From: Cherax quadricarinatus
Taxonomy: Eukaryota > Arthropoda > Malacostraca > Decapoda > Parastacidae
Assembly: GCF_038502225.1 (NCBI RefSeq)
Contig: NC_091293.1
Coordinates: 5,803,716-5,867,715 of the forward strand
DNA length: 64,000 nt
Direction of reading: 5' to 3'
Part shown: one piece after another, positions 1 through 10,925 of the stretch
Layout of the letters: each line of letters opens with the position of its first letter
Position numbering within the stretch: position 1 is the stretch's first letter
Translations under genes and position numbers: made by a program
The notes under the pieces: model-generated
What the model saw: the letters and a program-made list of their open reading frames with translations, nothing else
Databases searched by the model: none
Told to the model about the DNA's origin: nothing

Positions 1-1590
1 ATCTAATCACGTGAAGGTACGCAGCTCTTGTTTTCAAGGCCACCCTTTACATCCAGCAAACCCCCAACATATCCCTCCCTCAACCCCTCCCCCCCTCTCT
101 CTCCTTCCGACAACCCCATTTTCCTTTTCGACTACCCCCCTCCCCCCGTCCTCCCTTCCCTCTTGTTTTCCATCCAATCCGTATTAACTTATTGATCGCA
201 AACTCAAGTTCTTCTGGAAGGAAACCTTTGATACCTCCGTTCAAAGTGAAACTTAAATAGAAAACTTGATGATATTCTGATTGTCTTAAGTGCCCCAGCC
301 TCAGGCTCACAGATTTCAACGCAAATATACGAGATCCATCTTGTGTGATGGAATATAACAGGGAAGCACGATTATTTAGGTACAAGTACACGTAAGTACA
401 GTAACACAAATTTAGGTGACTCCAGTTATCCTGTCAGACACTGCAACTTCTTAGGAGCTGTGACTCGGCACCTGCAACCACAAATAGCCGAGTACGCACA
501 CAAGTGTCATCAAACAGGGTTTCCAGTTTTAACGTAGATCCCCTTTTCGTCTCCTAGAAGCACACTTCCACAAATGTCCGTCGCTCTACATAACACAAAG
601 ACAGAGAAAAAGAAAATTTCAGTGGGTATTCCCATGGGCTGGGCCGCACACATCCTTCTCCCACTGACGTACAGTGACCCACTTGTGAAATATATCACAC
701 GTGCAGGGTTACGGTGTTTTAATGAGGAAACATTTCCAGCCATTAACTGCTTTTTCAGCTTTCCTTCAGGACTGAAAAAATAATTCGCGGCGAAATGTTC
801 CCACATAAAACATGTTAACACTGCACATGTTGATGAATGAGACACAAGTACAACACAATGTACTCAAGTGTTGCACAAATCTCTCGTTCATCAATTTATC
901 GGTTCTCTGAACCATTTATAAACACCGCTCACGTCTTGCTTTACACTTGTCTGTATTTTATTACATATTCATTCTATCATTCACTGTCTTGGCAGTACAC
1001 AAATATCCCATTCACCATTCAATGCCCCTCAGAACTGAAACATCCCCTGCCACTGTCTTGGCAGTACACAAATATCCCATTCACCATTCAATGCCCCTCA
1101 GAACTGAAACATCCCCTGCCCCTGTACATTCATGGAGAAGCGCTAAACCTTACACCATACAGTGCATAGAGAATGTGAGGCCATCAAGTTTGATCCCAGA
1201 AAAGTGAGAGCAGCTCCAGTACTCTGGATTAAGAGTCCTTCGCTAGCAACAAGGGACGGCACCCACGACTGCTGTGGAAGCCTTGGTAATAACTAACAGG
1301 TAGGCTGGAAAAAAAAAAAACCCGTGTACAGGAAGCCTTTCTGTGACTCGTATCCACACGTGAGACTCGTCTTCCTGTTGTCTACCCGTCAGTTAACTGT
1401 TGGATAACGGCTGGCTATCTGGTGTTAATTAGGGGGATAATCGCCCCCGAATCGTGGCCTCAAACAAGGATTCCTGGTTGACAATCTGTTCACTCAAGCT
1501 ATTGCTGTTGGTTGCACGCAGTGTGACGACAGTATCGCATTATATTGTTATTATTATATTATTATTATTGTTATTATTATTATTGATGAA
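1..1590. other. Intergenic sequence, no gene recognised
   Basis: No reading frame here shows a recognisable domain, and the short open frames lack any protein-like pattern. The first 180 bases are C/T-rich. An imperfect TTA run lies at about 1548-1584. Apart from the duplication at 982-1119 I see no repeat structure or RNA gene. Confidence 0.6.
982..1119. repeat. Tandem duplication, 2 x 69 bp
   Basis: Bases 982-1050 are repeated immediately at 1051-1119, identical except near the very end. Both copies begin CACTGTCTTGGCAGTACAC. Such identity indicates a recent slippage or unequal-crossover event, or an assembly duplication. Confidence 0.9.
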
Positions 1591-1593
1591 ATT

Positions 1594-1630
1594 GAGACAT
1601 GTGCAACATCTGGGTATCTTTATTGTAGAC
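1594..1630 (-). mobile_element. Penelope-like terminal-repeat end, truncated
   Basis: This segment matches the outer end of the Penelope-like terminal repeats at 7.3 and 45.2 kb (minus orientation: GTCTACAATAAAGATACC, then the TGTTGCACATGTGTC block). The match stops at 1630, before the hammerhead-like core, so this is a fragment. Confidence 0.6.
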
Positions 1631-1673
1631 TATGCCCTCGTCTGCTACCCGTCCCATTTCCACCTGACGTTAC

Positions 1674-1681
1674 TATATAAG
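1674..1681 (+). promoter_or_regulatory. TATA-like box
   Basis: TATATAAG lies upstream of a TCATTC initiator-like sequence at 1715-1720. A TATA box in a similar context occurs inside the Penelope-like terminal repeat near 50.6 kb. It could belong to a truncated terminal repeat or to the 5' region of the LINE that starts downstream. No transcript evidence is available. Confidence 0.3.
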
Positions 1682-1752
1682 CGTCAGGCGCCTTGCTTCT
1701 GCTTCAGGAGACAGTCATTCCTCTGCTAGCTTCCGCATTGGACAGACGTACC

Positions 1753-1824
1753 TGCTCCCGGTTGGCTGCATGCTTTGCTTGCTCCTGATTGGCTGCATGC
1801 TTTGCTTGCTCCTGATTGGCTGCC
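1753..1824. repeat. 27-bp tandem repeat, about 2.7 units
   Basis: Units begin at 1753, 1780 and 1807. Each contains GATTGGCTGC or GGTTGGCTGC, an inverted CCAAT-like motif. The array lies between a TATA-like box and the zinc-knuckle ORF, so it may be part of a LINE 5' UTR, where tandem promoter units are common. The link to the LINE is inferred from position only. Confidence 0.6.
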
Positions 1825-2567
1825 TTGCGATCCACTTGCTGGAAGAAGCTTTTGGTGTGTTTGTTGAGGAAATATTGCATTGATTTTCTTGTTTCAAGAA
1901 GACATTGCCCGATTGGTTGATTTCTGGAGACTTCATCTTGGCTCCAGGACTTGGTGCGTCGCTGGCTGCCTGCCCAAGGGCAGACCGTTGGCCTCTGCAC
2001 TCTTGCAGCTGGGTGAAGTCTTCCCACCTCAACCTGTTGGATGTAACCTGCTGATATATTGTTCAAGAGCATCACCACCACACCTCTGCACTCTGTGTAT
2101 GTGTAATCCTTGCTTACCGACATCCTCTTCCCTGTGTTCGGTTGTGAAGGCATCTCGGAGAATTAGACAGCTTTTTTTTAAACAATATCTTTTTTGTGTG
2201 TGACACGGGTTTAGCTCTCTGTTGTGCCGTAATCTCCTCAGAGGCCAGTCAAGCCCTCTTCATTGAGGTGGTTAAAGATCCCCACACAGTGGATCGGCTT
2301 GACTACATCGCTCTGGAGACACCAGCACCTTTCTCTCCTCTAAAATTTTCTTCTTTTTTTCTGGATCGGCTGGACCTGCTCCTGCGTCGGTGGGAGTATT
2401 CGTCTGGTCCGGTGCCCGTGGCTGCATTCCTTGTAATTAACGCACGGGAAGCCTCATCTTGGCAGGTACACTTACAACACAAACATGACCTGTCAGAATT
2501 ACGCACTTGATGCCCCTCAGACGCCACTCACGATTCAAGCAGCATATCCACCTGTGCTGTTGTCATC

Positions 2568-4058
2568 ATGGCAACTGCACAGAGACCCAGTTTTCCGACA
2601 ATGGCCTTGATGTTAAAGTACTCTAAAGCTGACAAGGATACGATTGACTATGCCTCTACCTTTTTCAACATTACCCAGGCTCGAATGATAAACATCTTCA
2701 AGACTCATACCGGATGTAAGGTTAATCTTGACCCTGTCAACTATGACCTATGTACAAGTAAGGAAGTCCGAGAAAAGCTCTTTCAGGCAGGTTTTGCTAT
2801 CGATTGGGCTCCTGATCATAAGGCCAGGAGTACAGTCGTGGCAAAATTTGTTGACTCATCCCTGCTCAACGAATACACTCAAAACAAAGACAACTTGATG
2901 ACAGACATTTCATCTCAAAATCAAGTCACAGTTGAGGAACTTTTCCATCCTGAACGTTCTAATATCCTTAAAATCAGATGTTCCACTCCAGATGAGGCTG
3001 ATAAATTGTTCAAACATGGTGTTCGAGCTAACTACTTTCTTATTCCACCTACTTCATTGTTTCTACCTAACTATGTCGCTATTCATCAGTGCTACAAGTG
3101 TCTTGAGTTTGGACATTTAAAGAATACTTGTGACAAGCAACAGCTGTGTTCTAAGTGTTCTTCTCTAGGCCACACATGGCAAAAATGTTCCAACCCTCCA
3201 AAATGTTTGCACTGCTCTCAGGCACATTCTGCTACTTCTTTCAACTGCCCTACTCGTAAGGATTATGTTTCTTCCTTACGGAAAGACCAACCTCTGAACC
3301 TCCCAAACCCAGTCTTGACTCCATGCTCACAAACACAGACAACATTCTCATCCACTTACCAACCAAACTCTTATGTTCCTTCTGCTACCACTTCTACAAC
3401 TTATCCTTCCTATGCTGCTGCTGCACAAACAAACCTTCCCTCGGCCTCTTCATCCTCAAACCATTCTAATATCCTTGAGACCATTGTGCTCACTGCTGTA
3501 TACTGTCATAAAGCATTTAAAAGCGCCAACTATCCAACGATGCTGAATGATCTTTTGAAAGCCAACAACTTTGACCCCATCATTTTCCCTCGTGATTTCT
3601 TTCTTCCTAAGGATGAACTTTTTCCCAACTCCTCTCTCTCCACTCCAGAAACTTCTCTTCAAGCTTCTACTCAAGCAGCCCCTTCTCCTTCCACCCATAT
3701 GCCAAAATCCTTTCCTTCTAATCCTTCTACCAGCTCTGGCTCCAACACCAAACGATCTCAACCTCATTCTTCCTCTACTCGTCCTTCTCGTTCTCCTACT
3801 CTCAAGTCTCGACCACAACAGTATACCAACTCTCCCGGATTCAACAACTGTCTGGATCAAGTTCAGCTCTTAATGAATCAACCCTCGCCCTCGCCCTCTC
3901 CCTCTCGCCCCAACTCATCCTCTCATCTTAACACTACATCTAGTCCCACCTCCTACTCCAGGCCCCTCTCACCTTCCTCTTCCCGATCTCAATCCAGTAA
4001 CCGTAAAACACAACCGACCAAATATAGATCAGGTGCTGGTACACACATGATGGGTTAG
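2568..4058 (+). CDS. LINE ORF1 protein, zinc-knuckle RNA-binding protein
   Basis: This is a 496-residue, uninterrupted ORF1 of the LINE. ORF1 proteins of this type bind element RNA and form the ribonucleoprotein particle. Three cysteine-rich knuckles are visible: CYKCLEFGHLKNTC near residue 174 (CX2CX4HX4C), CSKCSSLGHTWQKC near 193, and CLHCSQAHSATSFNC near 213. The N-terminal 150 residues look globular. The C-terminal half is Ser/Pro/Thr-rich and of low complexity. The first ATG at 2568 is used; the stop is 52 bp before the ORF2 start. The frame is intact while ORF2 carries one stop, so this copy is probably young. Function is inferred from the knuckles and from its place before ORF2. Confidence 0.85.
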   Translation: MATAQRPSFPTMALMLKYSKADKDTIDYASTFFNITQARMINIFKTHTGCKVNLDPVNYDLCTSKEVREKLFQAGFAIDWAPDHKARSTVVAKFVDSSLLNEYTQNKDNLMTDISSQNQVTVEELFHPERSNILKIRCSTPDEADKLFKHGVRANYFLIPPTSLFLPNYVAIHQCYKCLEFGHLKNTCDKQQLCSKCSSLGHTWQKCSNPPKCLHCSQAHSATSFNCPTRKDYVSSLRKDQPLNLPNPVLTPCSQTQTTFSSTYQPNSYVPSATTSTTYPSYAAAAQTNLPSASSSSNHSNILETIVLTAVYCHKAFKSANYPTMLNDLLKANNFDPIIFPRDFFLPKDELFPNSSLSTPETSLQASTQAAPSPSTHMPKSFPSNPSTSSGSNTKRSQPHSSSTRPSRSPTLKSRPQQYTNSPGFNNCLDQVQLLMNQPSPSPSPSRPNSSSHLNTTSSPTSYSRPLSPSSSRSQSSNRKTQPTKYRSGAGTHMMG

Positions 4059-4110
4059 CACGAAAAAAATAGGAAAGACTTACAATTCCGATCTTCAAGT
4101 AACCCCAACC

Positions 4111-6861
4111 ATGGCCCTTAAGGTTATTCAATTTAACATAAGAGCTTATAACGCAAACAAATACATTCTTGCTGACCTCGTTGAATCAGAACAACCAGAC
4201 GTGTTGTTATTAAACAGCACGTGTGCGCGTGATGATCAACGTGTCAGACACTTAGGATATACAGCCCGTCAATCTCCTGCTGAACACTGGAATGGCGTAG
4301 TTATTCTTGTTAAAAGTACAATTAAACATGAGTTCTTATCCCTTCCATTTACATATTCTCACAGCATGGCTGTGAAAATTTACACGATACACGGACCCAT
4401 CATCCTGTACACGACATATACCAGACCCCATCAAAACATTAACATTCATGATTTAACCATTCTTTTTAATCATACACATCTCCCTGTATACCTACTTGCC
4501 GACCTAAATGCCAAACACACAGACTTCCATGACAACTCCACAAATTTGCGTGGAAGGCAACTTCATACACTTGTAACACAGAAACATCTCATACACCTCG
4601 GACCTTACTTCCCAACAGTCAATACACACAATGGCCAAGGCACCCCTGATAAAATTTTTACAAACAGAGCTAGTAATCGCTTACATCATTACACAACACC
4701 AGGACCGCTCTCTGGATCTGACCACATTCCTATCATTTTCCATATTTCCTCAAATCCTATACTCATTCCAGTTCGCCCCTCTCCAGCTTATTCTCAGGCG
4801 GACTGGGATCTGTTCAAACAACGCCTAAACACTCTTGATCTCATACACAACTATGACAATAGACCAGTATCAGACATAGACACACAAATTCAACGCATTC
4901 AACAATCAATTACCCAAACTGCTACAGAGGTTGTCCCAATGACACACCACAAAGTACGTTACTCTTTTCGCCCATCAGAAAGAACAAAAAGATTACTCAC
5001 ATGTTACAGACACCGTTTCCTAGCAAACCAAAACAGACTCAATATCATCCGATGGGACCTCACTAGTTTACGTACACATATCATCCATAGCCTAGACGAT
5101 GACCACGCCCGACATTGGCAATCAGTTATAAACAATACAGATGTACAGCGTACAAGAGATCCCAAAGCATTCTGGTCATCCATTCGGAAACTTACAGGCA
5201 CCCCTCGATCCACAACCTTTAGACACATAAACAGCAACAACAGACAGATCTCTGACCCTGCTGAAGCGGTACATATTTTCAAAGACATATGGGAAAACAT
5301 CTTCCACCCACATCCACCAGACCAAGCTGTCATAGCACACACATTAGACATAGAGAGATGGGTATCCAACCATGAAGATTTAACCAATCCTGATCCAATC
5401 ATAAACCTAAACACCCTATCTTCCACACATCCTCTAAACTCTCCTTTTACTGTAAATGATGTTCACTCCTTACTAACACACCTTCCAAAAAAAGCTCAAG
5501 GTGCTTCAGGTTTGTCACATTCAGTCCTTCGTCACCTTCCACTTTCTGTTGCTTCTGCTATCACTGACCTCTTTAATGCCTCTCTTGCATCTGGCTATTT
5601 CCCCCCATTCTTTAAATCTGCAACTGCATGTCTCATACCAAAACCTGGGAAAGACTTGACTGACCCCAAGAACTATAGACCAATTAGCCTCCTTGAAATT
5701 TTGGGTAAGACCTTTGAACGACTTTTAAATATGCGACTCAGGACTCACCTAGAGACACATAACTTGCTTACTGAAAGACAATTCGGTTTCCGACAACAAC
5801 GATCTACCCAAGACGTTTTGAATATAATCCTGAACTATGTACGTATCGATAAAGCCCAGAACTGTACCTCCGCCCTTGTCGCCAAAGATGTAGAGAAAGC
5901 TTTTGACACTGTTTGGCATGAAGGATTAAAATACAAACTTTGCACTTCCTTTGACTTAACTATAAATATGATGAAATTATTATGTCACTTTTTAGATGGC
6001 CGAACGATGCGTATACGGTTCAGAGATCATTATTCGGACTATTTCACATTAAAAGCGGGTGTACCCCAAGGCTCTGTCCTGTCCCCTACCCTATATATAC
6101 TCTACACGAATGATATACCTGAACCTCTTTACCCAAACACACTTACCCTTTCTTATGCTGACGACATCACTCAACTCACAACACATGAAAACTTTCGTTT
6201 CCTTGTACGCAGAACACAAAGAGAGGTCGACAGGATTACCGCCTGGGAATTATTATGGCGCATCAAAACCAACCCAAATAAGTCAAAAATCACTTATTTC
6301 CATAGAACGCGGGATGTCCCCACTCCTGTCGAACTCAAAACAAGCACCTCCCGTACTCCTATCCCACGCTCCTTCTCGACAGTTGTCCTTGGTGTTACCC
6401 TCGACAACTCACTGAACCTAAAATCTCATATTACTACCAAGACCATACAGGCGGGAATTGCACTCTCAAGGTTATATAAGCTGAGAGGAGCCAGTCCCAA
6501 GACAAAACTACATCTCTAAAAAGCACTCATTCGTCCTCTACTCTCTTACTCTCCACTTGCTCTTACATTAACCGCCAAAACAAATGCACTAACATTTCAA
6601 CGTATCCAGAATCGTGCATTGCGTTGGGTGTTGGGAGTGAGGTGGGATGAATTTGCCACCAGTGAATCTCTCCACCTCGCGACAAACACACCAGCGTTGA
6701 ACGTATACTGGAAGACACTCAGTGACAAACAACTGGACAGACTTGAAGCATATCATGACTACTGGACTTCATACTTAGCAGATACTCTCAGACGTCCTTA
6801 CAATGATGTTAATCTTTTTCAATCGTTGAATGATCCGGCACCTCCACCACAATACACCTGA
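4111..6861 (+). pseudogene. LINE ORF2: endonuclease and reverse transcriptase, one premature stop
   Basis: ORF2 nicks target DNA and reverse-transcribes the element RNA. The N-terminus is an exonuclease-endonuclease-phosphatase fold: LKVIQFNIRAYN, DLNAKH near residue 135 and SDHIPIIF near 202. The usual catalytic Glu segment reads LLLNSTCA, with no Glu at that place. The RT follows: NYRPISLLEILGKTFERLL, DVEKAFDTVW near 592, [11 protein letters not shown] near 649 and YADDITQ near 680. A TAA at 6517-6519 ends the frame after 802 residues. The same frame continues at once for 113 more codons (IRPLLSYSPLALT, then RIQNRALRWVLGVRWDEF), which is the normal LINE C-terminus. The break is therefore a single nonsense codon, giving a full length near 917 residues. 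Without it the frame would be intact. Confidence 0.85.
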
Positions 6862-7089
6862 CTTGTGCTTAGATATTCAAAAAACTTAAAAGTACCATTG
6901 CCGTACAGCTGTGTCTTTGTGTGTTTTCGGGCAAAAGTGCTTGCGATGTGCGTTTTGCGTCGCCTTTGCTGTAACGTATCCCTGCACCGTGACCAGTCGT
7001 TGCAAGTTGATGTGCTTCCGGCAGGTTGCAGTCAGCACCCGCAGAGTCCCTGTTGTTTTTTATGACGTCTTCGTTATTGTTATCCAGGC

Positions 7090-7445
7090 TTAGCAGTTGG
7101 GTCTAGTCCTGACTCTTCTCTCTACGACTCAAGACATTCCTCTCACCGTCTATTCTTCGCACTGTCCCCACTTGCCCCTCGCCCCTCGTGGGTCCTTACA
7201 TGTGAGTCCTCTTGTCTTGTCTTGTCTGCTTCAGAATCTCCACGACTGTGGTGCTCTTCGCACCTACTGCTAGGTTGAGGGACTGATTACCTCATCTTCT
7301 GTACATAGTTCTCCTGTCTTCAAGTTATGTCCTGGAATTTGTATTGATAAAGCCACTGGATGGCGAAACGTCTACAATAAAGATACCCAGATGTTGCACA
7401 TGTGTCTTAGTTTCATCTAGTCGGTATTGTATACCATTCTTGTAC
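7090..7445 (+). mobile_element. Solo Penelope-like terminal repeat
   Basis: From about 7230 the sequence is close to the arm at 45369-45580: a block ending in GAGGGACTGATTACCTCATC, then TTGATAAAGCC, GGCGAAACGTC, AATAAAGATACCCAGATG and a terminal GGTAT-N3-ATACC hairpin at 7423-7435. There is no coding part. A hammerhead-like fold spans 7339-7377. The left boundary is uncertain. Confidence 0.75.
7339..7377 (+). ncRNA. Hammerhead-ribozyme-like motif
   Basis: Stem I is TTGTA/TACAA, flush with the core TTGATAA. One extra A follows, then stem II GCCA/TGGC with a 5-nt loop, then GAAACGTC. Core positions 3 and 8 are U and A where the canonical hammerhead has C and G, a change that keeps the 3-8 pair. 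Penelope-like elements are known to carry hammerheads. Activity here is not shown. Confidence 0.6.
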
Positions 7446-8379
7446 AACATTATTATTATTATTCCATTAGCCAACAAAATTAAACTTTATTTTCATATCA
7501 GAAGATTTTAACACTGTTTTGAACCAGTAAAAAAAAAAACTTATTCCGAGTCTTGATACTTCCTCGGTATGTATTTCTAGTTTTCCAAATATGACGAGTT
7601 TGCACATTTCATATTTTAATAAGATACAGGAAGTAATAAAACGTAAATTATGACAAGTACACAACACTCGTCAATACAACATTTATAACACAAGAATGTC
7701 CAAAAACTTAGAGAGTTTGAGTTTCTCTTGTTAGAAAAGACTTGTGTATGTGCGTTGAAGAATTAATGGAAAGAAGAGAAATATGGTTTAATTGGTGATT
7801 AACCCATACTGTTGGCTTTGGCCTTTCTGAAATAGGAATGGGTTGATTTTAATGAATAATAGGCTAAACTGGGAAATTTGTGCTGAACACGAGGCTGGAA
7901 ATGAAGACCTGACAGATCGTAATCTACGGCCTCTTTGAAGGCATATACAACTTAGCCATTTCATCAGTTCTATCATGCGTCTTAAGACCAATGTGAGATG
8001 GAATCCAGATTAAGTTTACTCGGACTACACTATCGACAGTCTTGCCACACCTGTGTCTGGCTTCTGACACAAACATGTTTATGTCACCGACGAATAGTAA
8101 AGACGACTTGATCGAGAAAAAAACAGAGATTTGATTCTATTTGAGTACTAGAAACGCCCCAAAATAGGCTCCACAGACGACGTGGTTTAGAGGTCAAACG
8201 AGGAGATAAGTCGAGTTTGGGACGACTAGAAACGGCAGCTTTTCCGTTCCTCTCCATCAGCGATTAACACAGACATACATATTTGGGAACTAGTCTAAAT
8301 TTGGTTGAATTTTAGCACTGGAGGTGCATGAAATATTTTAATGTACACAAACAACACCCACATAGGAGAGAGAAGTTTC
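7446..8379. other. Intergenic sequence, no gene recognised
   Basis: AT-rich sequence with short, stop-rich frames. No domain, RNA gene or repeat family was recognised. Confidence 0.5.
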
Positions 8380-8384
8380 TGACA

Positions 8385-8515
8385 ATGTTTCAGCCCGACT
8401 TGTGAATGGGCCAAGTCGGACCGAAACGTCGTCATAAACTTCGCTCTCCTGTGTGCCGGTATTTGTGCGTTGTTCCAGTCACGGTATTGTGCCTTCCTGT
8501 TCTTTATTTAAGTGC
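8385..8515 (+). mobile_element. Penelope-like terminal repeat, second sequence family
   Basis: It contains a hammerhead-like fold at 8397-8433: stem I GAC/GTC, core TTGTGAA (one core base altered), an extra T, stem II GGGCC/GGACC with one mismatch, then GAAACGTC. The downstream block ends near a CGGTATTGTGCC remnant of the terminal hairpin seen in other families. The sequence otherwise differs from the 7.3 and 45 kb family. Confidence 0.6.
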
Positions 8516-8728
8516 ACATTTTAAACACTAGTGTTACTTTACGGTATTTTGCACCGTCTGATTTGCCCGCCCATCTCACGAAGAGTTATTTCAGTGCACA
8601 GATTTATGGTGCAAATAATTCAGGTGTGCATTCTCCAGGGTTTGAAAATTCGCCTTCCTTAAATGGATTGTTACTGCCATATTAAAAATAAAATAAATAA
8701 CCACTAGACTAGTAACTATACTATAGGT

Positions 8729-8936
8729 CAGGGGTGGGCAGCCCTTAATACGCTTGCCAAACCTGGCACGCCAACGACTTCTTTCCGGCATGCTAACCTC
8801 TGGTTTCATCTAACGAGACATCACGTATCCGTTCCAAGAAAAGCGGAGAAATAGTCTCCATATGTTTCCAGAGATTTTGTATCAAAGATATGGCCGACTT
8901 TGGCACGCACACTTAAAAACACTGCCACCCATGCTG
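8729..8936. mobile_element. Candidate hAT-type miniature element
   Basis: The left end reads CAGGGGTGGGCAG and the right end, on the other strand, CAGCATGGGTGGCAG. These imperfect terminal inverted repeats resemble hAT termini (CAGGGGTGGGC). The internal 200 bp is non-coding. I could not find an 8-bp target duplication, so this remains a candidate. Confidence 0.4.
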
Positions 8937-9066
8937 TAAGTCAAACAGTTTTCGTAAATTTAGGTGATAACGTAAAGTAAAATTCTTGTCTGAAGAGAAC
9001 ATGGGCTTTCACAACCTTGTTTAGAGAACTGACAAGTTGATAAATGAGACACTTGTGCGATATTTG

Positions 9067-9330
9067 GGTATACCTGGAGATACTTGGAGAGGGTTCCGGG
9101 GGTCAACGCCCCCGCGGACCGGTATGAGACCAGATATCTTTATTCTAGCAACGTTTCGCCAGCTAGTGCCTTCTCATCCTTTAGTCGATATGTTCAGTGT
9201 ATCAATCTTGATTGATGGACTGAACACATCTACTCACACTCATCTTCCACCGTTCTCTACAATGGACTGAAGAAACCAATGACTGGCTAAACGTTTCCAG
9301 AATAAAGATACCCAAATGTTGCACAGTGCC
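9067..9330. mobile_element. Family C LINE end followed by an inverted Penelope-like repeat pair
   Basis: Bases 9067-9130 match the 3' end of the family C LINE (GGGTCAACGCCCCCGCGG), minus orientation. From 9131 a minus-strand Penelope-like arm begins (TCTTTATTCTAGCAACGTTT). A plus-strand arm at 9255-9330 ends in AATAAAGATACCCAAATG. The plus arm carries a hammerhead-like fold at 9263-9299: stem I TGGA/TCCA, core CTGAAGA, an extra A, stem II CCA/TGG, with GAAA altered to TAAA. Confidence 0.55.
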
Positions 9331-9639
9331 TCACCTTTATAAGTTAGGTAAAGCGGTTTACAGCCAATTGCATTCGAGAGGGTCTGTAAGGTTGAAAGTA
9401 ACATGTTTACCACCAGGTTACACTAATCCCTACAGTAGGGATCAGAGCGAGCTCTCAACATTTATACAGCTCTTGGTGTATATTTCCGTGTTCAAATCGC
9501 TGTCCTGGCGTCTCTTGTTGTGATAGCTCATGTTATCCAGCCTATCGTTTTCCTTGCAGCTGTAATAACAATTCTGAGTTTCGAATGTCTGATCTTGCTA
9601 CATGATTAACGTGGGTCTTCTTACAGTCCTCTCTCATGT

Positions 9640-9896
9640 TCTTTCGTGTGACTCACGAAATCGTAATGACACGATTGCAAACAAACAATACCACGGGTGG
9701 GGATAGAACCCGCGATCAGAGTGTCTCAAAGCTCCAGACCGTCGCGTTAGCCACTGGACCAGCTAGCCACAATAAGATTCGTCCAACTAGGTATATTTCT
9801 ACACCATAGGAAGGTTAGCATAGGCACCACTGTGACCACAAATGCAAGTTTTGAGACTCTCTGATCGCGGGTTCTATCCCCACCCGTGGTATGGTT
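9640..9896. repeat. tRNA-like satellite unit, diverged and partly inverted
   Basis: This is related to the 272-bp satellite at 48.6 kb, seen in minus orientation at 9640-9870. The B-box region (GGGTTCTATCCCCACC on one strand) occurs twice in opposite orientation, at 9700 and 9870, so the ends form an inverted repeat. The sequence between matches the satellite spacer (CCATAGGAAGGTTAGCA). Confidence 0.65.
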
Positions 9897-9955
9897 TCTT
9901 TCGTGTGGTTTCAACGTATTTTATTTATCTGTTGAATGTTAAGCCAGCCAGTAAG

Positions 9956-10040
9956 CTAAACCCATCATCACTGTATACTAAACCCATCATCACTGTATAC
10001 TAAACCCATCACAAGTGTATACTAGACACGTCAGTATTGT
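9956..10040. repeat. 22-bp tandem repeat, about 4 units
   Basis: Units read CTAAACCCATCATCACTGTA with small changes. The last unit has diverged (CTAGACACGTCAGTATTG). Confidence 0.75.
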
Positions 10041-10129
10041 AAACGTTCAAACTCGTCACAGTTATGAGCTACCTTTGGCTCAATGGTCGCAGCATTCAGT
10101 TGACAACGAAAAAAAATAACAGACTCAGT

Positions 10130-10385
10130 TGCTGGCCAGGGTGAAGAGGAAGGGACAACTCACCTTATGCCTGCTGTCAGTGTCTACCCAGCAGTGACTA
10201 GGTACCTGGGTGTTAGTCGACGTGTTGGTAGAATTACAGACAATATGTTAGATAAAAGGACACAAGTGCAACTAATGTGGCATTTTATTTTGGCAACGTT
10301 TCGCTTTCCAAAAACATTAACAAAGCTCCTGTTGGGCGAAATGTTGCCACTTGTGTCCTTTTACCTAACGATTACATTCTGAGGG
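10130..10385. mobile_element. tRNA-SINE 3' part joined to a short Penelope-like palindrome
   Basis: Bases 10130-10225 carry the SINE signature TAGGTACCTGGGTGTTAGTC. From 10228 to 10385 an imperfect inverted repeat begins GGACACAAGTGCAACTAATG and ends CACTTGTGTCCTTTTACC. It is the same family as the palindrome at 39.8 kb but collapsed and degenerate (GAAATGTT instead of GAAACGTT). Confidence 0.55.
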
Positions 10386-10390
10386 AAGAT

Positions 10391-10647
10391 TACACCATAT
10401 CATAATGATGCTACTAGGACCAGGTTTTACACTGTACTATAATGATGCTTCTAGTATCAGGCTTTACACTGTATTATAATGATGCTACTAGTATCAGGCT
10501 TTACACTGTACTATAATGATGCTACTAGTATCAGGCTTTACACTGTATTATAATGATGCTACTAGTATCAGGTTTTACACTGTACTATAATGATGCTTCT
10601 AGTATCAGGCTTTACACTGTACTATAATGAAGCTACTAGGACCAGGC
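10391..10647. repeat. 37-bp minisatellite, about 7 units
   Basis: The unit contains TTTACACTGTACTATAATGA and GCTACTAGTATCAGG. Units alternate between GCTTCTAG and GCTACTAG and between TACTATAA and TATTATAA, which suggests a two-unit higher-order repeat. The first and last units have diverged. Confidence 0.85.
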
Positions 10648-10686
10648 CCTGCAATGAGCCCATGTTATGATGACGTCTCCTAGCTT

Positions 10687-10690
10687 GACA

Positions 10691-10762
<72 letters not shown>
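10687..10762. repeat. (TAA)n microsatellite, about 25 units
   Basis: A pure trinucleotide run. The base composition matches the ATT/AAT tails of the short retroelements elsewhere in the window, but no element body is recognisable next to it. Confidence 0.95.
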
Positions 10763-10763
<1 letters not shown>

Positions 10764-10844
10764 CAGCATTGGAAGCGCAAACTTAAGTCTCACGAAATCA
10801 CGAAATTGCAAACAAATCACATAACTGATGAGGCTTGCAACTAT

Positions 10845-10925
10845 GGCAGTAAAGTGCTAGAACTGCCAGGTGAGTGTTCTAACCACTGAGCTAGCTGGTC
10901 ATGGGTTCGAACCCCTACTCGTTCC
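10845..10925 (+). repeat. tRNA-like sequence with A- and B-box-like motifs
   Basis: CCACTGAGCTAGCTGGTC precedes TGGGTTCGAACCCC, a good B box (GGTTCGAACCC). The 5' half does not fold into a complete cloverleaf by eye, so I treat it as a tRNA-derived repeat and not a tRNA gene. Confidence 0.4.

Larger units (their letters stand above)
2568..7090 (+). mobile_element. Two-ORF non-LTR retrotransposon (LINE), nearly intact
   Basis: ORF1 (2568-4058) and ORF2 (4111-6861) lie in the order and spacing expected for a LINE. The interval 6862-7090 resembles a 3' UTR, followed by a Penelope-like terminal repeat. The 5' boundary is not resolved and may reach back to about 1.7 kb. I see no target duplication. 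ORF organisation and the RT motif YADDITQ suggest the I/Nimb/Jockey side of the LINE tree, but the clade is uncertain. Confidence 0.8.

Noticed and set aside
837..1207. Open frames over the 69-bp duplication as a small gene
   Set aside because: The repeat peptide arises from the DNA duplication. No domain, start context or signal supports coding.
3456..3873. Frames of 100-134 codons overlapping the LINE ORF1
   Set aside because: They are shadows of the Ser/Pro-rich part of ORF1 in other frames.
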